The notes under the pieces were generated by a model that saw only the letters and a list, made by a program, of their open reading frames with translations, searched no databases and had not been told where the DNA came from. Of a stretch of 64,000 bases of DNA, positions 62,761 to 64,000 are shown one piece after another. The translations under genes and the position numbers were made by a program. Position 1 is the first letter of the stretch. Every line of letters starts with the position of its first letter. Source of the DNA: CAYRTD01 sp964595055. GTDB taxonomy: Bacteria; Bacteroidota; Bacteroidia; Bacteroidales; GCA-2748055. The stretch spans positions 12,038 through 76,037 of the forward strand of contig CAZQOV010000001.1 in the NCBI GenBank assembly GCA_964595055.1. The letters are read 5' to 3'.

Positions 62761-64000
62761 ATGAAAAGTTTAACAAATATCACCTCGCTTAGCCTTATTG
62801 CCCTGCTTTTGATCTTGAATGGGTCAATGACTTATGCCCTGAAAGATCCGAAGGAAAAAAGATTGTTTTTCAAAAGTTACACACTCGATCAGGGACTATC
62901 GCACAATACGGTATTTAGTATTGAACAGGATTATCAGGGATTTATCTGGTTTGGCACACAAGAAGGATTAAACCGTTTTGACGGATATGAATTCAAAAAG
63001 TACTTTCATGATTCCGAAGACTCTCTTACCCTCCCGGGAAATACGATCAATTGCGTTTTTCAGGATTCCAAAAACCGACTATGGATTGCTACAAATGAAG
63101 GACTCTGCATTTACAACAGAGAGAAAGATAATTTCACAAATTTTGAAACTTTTTCCGGAAAAACATTAAGCAATTCAATTATCACAACCATCATTGAAGA
63201 CAGTCAAGGAAACTTCTGGATAGGAACTTTCAACGGAGGTGTAAATTATTATAATGAAAAAAAAGATTCTCTTCATACAATTCAAAACAACCACAAATCG
63301 AATCGAATATCCAGCAACACAATCCGAACCATTCACAAAGATTACGATGGAAATATTTGGATTGGAACCAGAAACGGTCTTAACCGCTATTGTCCTGAAA
63401 AGAACATGATTCAATCCTATCATTTTCATTCTGAAGAAGTTACCGGAGGAAATGACATTAGATATATTTATTCCGATTCTACAAGCCAACTTTTGCTGGC
63501 CACCAACGGTGGGGGGCTTATAAGCTTTGATAAAAAAACTGAAGAATTCTCGATCAATTCCGGTAATGGTAAGAAAACGGGCCAACTAGCCAGCAATACC
63601 ATCAGGACCATAATTCGGGATAAAAGTGGAGTTTTGTGGATTGGAACGTTGAATGGTCTGTTTCTTTATGATGAAGAAAGTAAAGTATTTCACCATTTTG
63701 CACACATTCCGAATGACCCGGGAACTTTAAATGCCCATTCTGTTAGAGCCATTTACGAAGACAGAGACGGAAACATTTGGTTGGGGTTATATTATGGGGG
63801 AATTAATTTTTATAACCAGGAAAATTCTCAGTTTCAAAACTTCACTGAGAGAGGCCCTCACGAATCGGGTTTGAGTTCAAACATTATCAGTTCTTTTGTT
63901 GAAGATCAACAGGGAAATCTTTGGATTGGAACCGAGGGAGGAGGACTAAACTTCTTCAATCGTAAAACCGGTCAATTTACTCATTATCTTCATCAGCCAG
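62761..64000 (+). CDS. Two-component-propeller sensor (hybrid histidine kinase type), 5' part
   Basis: The frame stays open from the ATG at 62761 to the window end, giving 413 visible residues. A signal peptide (cleavage near MTYALKDP) is followed by Reg_prop repeats of about 45-50 residues. They are recognised by NTVFSIEQDYQGFIWFGTQ, VFQDSKNRLWIATNEG, IIEDSQGNFWIGTFNGG, IHKDYDGNIWIGTRNG, IIRDKSGVLWIGTLNG and VEDQQGNLWIGTEGGG. This is the periplasmic head of a hybrid two-component sensor or a related membrane regulator. Kinase and receiver domains, if any, lie past the window. In Bacteroidota such sensors often control SusCD loci, and it is 2 kb from murQ on the same strand. Confidence 0.88.
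   Translation, partial: MKSLTNITSLSLIALLLILNGSMTYALKDPKEKRLFFKSYTLDQGLSHNTVFSIEQDYQGFIWFGTQEGLNRFDGYEFKKYFHDSEDSLTLPGNTINCVFQDSKNRLWIATNEGLCIYNREKDNFTNFETFSGKTLSNSIITTIIEDSQGNFWIGTFNGGVNYYNEKKDSLHTIQNNHKSNRISSNTIRTIHKDYDGNIWIGTRNGLNRYCPEKNMIQSYHFHSEEVTGGNDIRYIYSDSTSQLLLATNGGGLISFDKKTEEFSINSGNGKKTGQLASNTIRTIIRDKSGVLWIGTLNGLFLYDEESKVFHHFAHIPNDPGTLNAHSVRAIYEDRDGNIWLGLYYGGINFYNQENSQFQNFTERGPHESGLSSNIISSFVEDQQGNLWIGTEGGGLNFFNRKTGQFTHYLHQP

Overview
The window is a chromosomal segment of a Bacteroidota bacterium, most likely of the Bacteroidales/Marinilabiliales kind. Indicators seen in the sequence are a SusC/SusD outer-membrane pair, four secreted proteins ending in type IX secretion (T9SS) sorting domains, a GldI-like lipoprotein isomerase, a long Bacteroidota-type YidC, an NagB fused to a PIG-L-like deacetylase domain, and -7 promoter boxes of the TAnnTTTG type. 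It is AT-rich with short intergenic gaps. No rRNA, tRNA, insertion sequence or CRISPR array was found.

Positions 1-27100 are mostly housekeeping. They hold the end of an MFS transporter, an MBL-fold hydrolase, a short RsmI-like methyltransferase, and an operon of a DHH phosphoesterase, GldI and two more FKBP-type isomerases. These are followed by ndk, a DUF721/DciA-like gene with recF, a YfgM-like TPR protein, a pyrG-yidC-ribH run, a DUF349 protein with a long disordered head, a small heat-shock protein, trmD, an AddA/AddB-like recombination pair with a radical-SAM gene between them, a lipocalin and mnmA.

Positions 27100-60900 form one large catabolic locus around a divergent promoter region (41481-41885). 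The leftward arm encodes a periplasmic GHL10 glycosidase, a double-domain glycosyltransferase, a DUF4922 HIT/GalT-like protein, a double GNAT protein, a SpoIID-domain protein, an AmpG-like transporter with a large extra domain, the NagB/PIG-L fusion, a large FAD/Fe-S oxidoreductase of the D-lactate dehydrogenase type and an FCD-type GntR regulator. The rightward arm encodes two T9SS-exported propeller-like proteins, a periplasmic propeller protein, a T9SS-exported N-acetylmuramoyl-L-alanine amidase, SusC, SusD, a T9SS-exported GHL10 glycosidase, a MurNAc/GlcNAc-type kinase and MurQ.

Read together, these genes describe stepwise use of peptidoglycan glycan. Peptides are stripped by the amidase, and bare glycan is cut by the GHL10 and possibly SpoIID enzymes. 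Fragments are imported by SusCD and the AmpG-like transporter, phosphorylated, and split by MurQ into GlcNAc-6-phosphate and D-lactate. The NagB/PIG-L protein then handles the amino sugar and the FAD/Fe-S enzyme the D-lactate. Individual family calls are firm. The substrate (peptidoglycan, especially peptide-free glycan) and the single-system reading are inference.

Positions 60900-64000 hold hairpin-rich spacer, a 43-residue Cys-rich protein, a Fe-S type APS/PAPS reductase, and the start of a large periplasmic two-component-propeller sensor cut by the window end.
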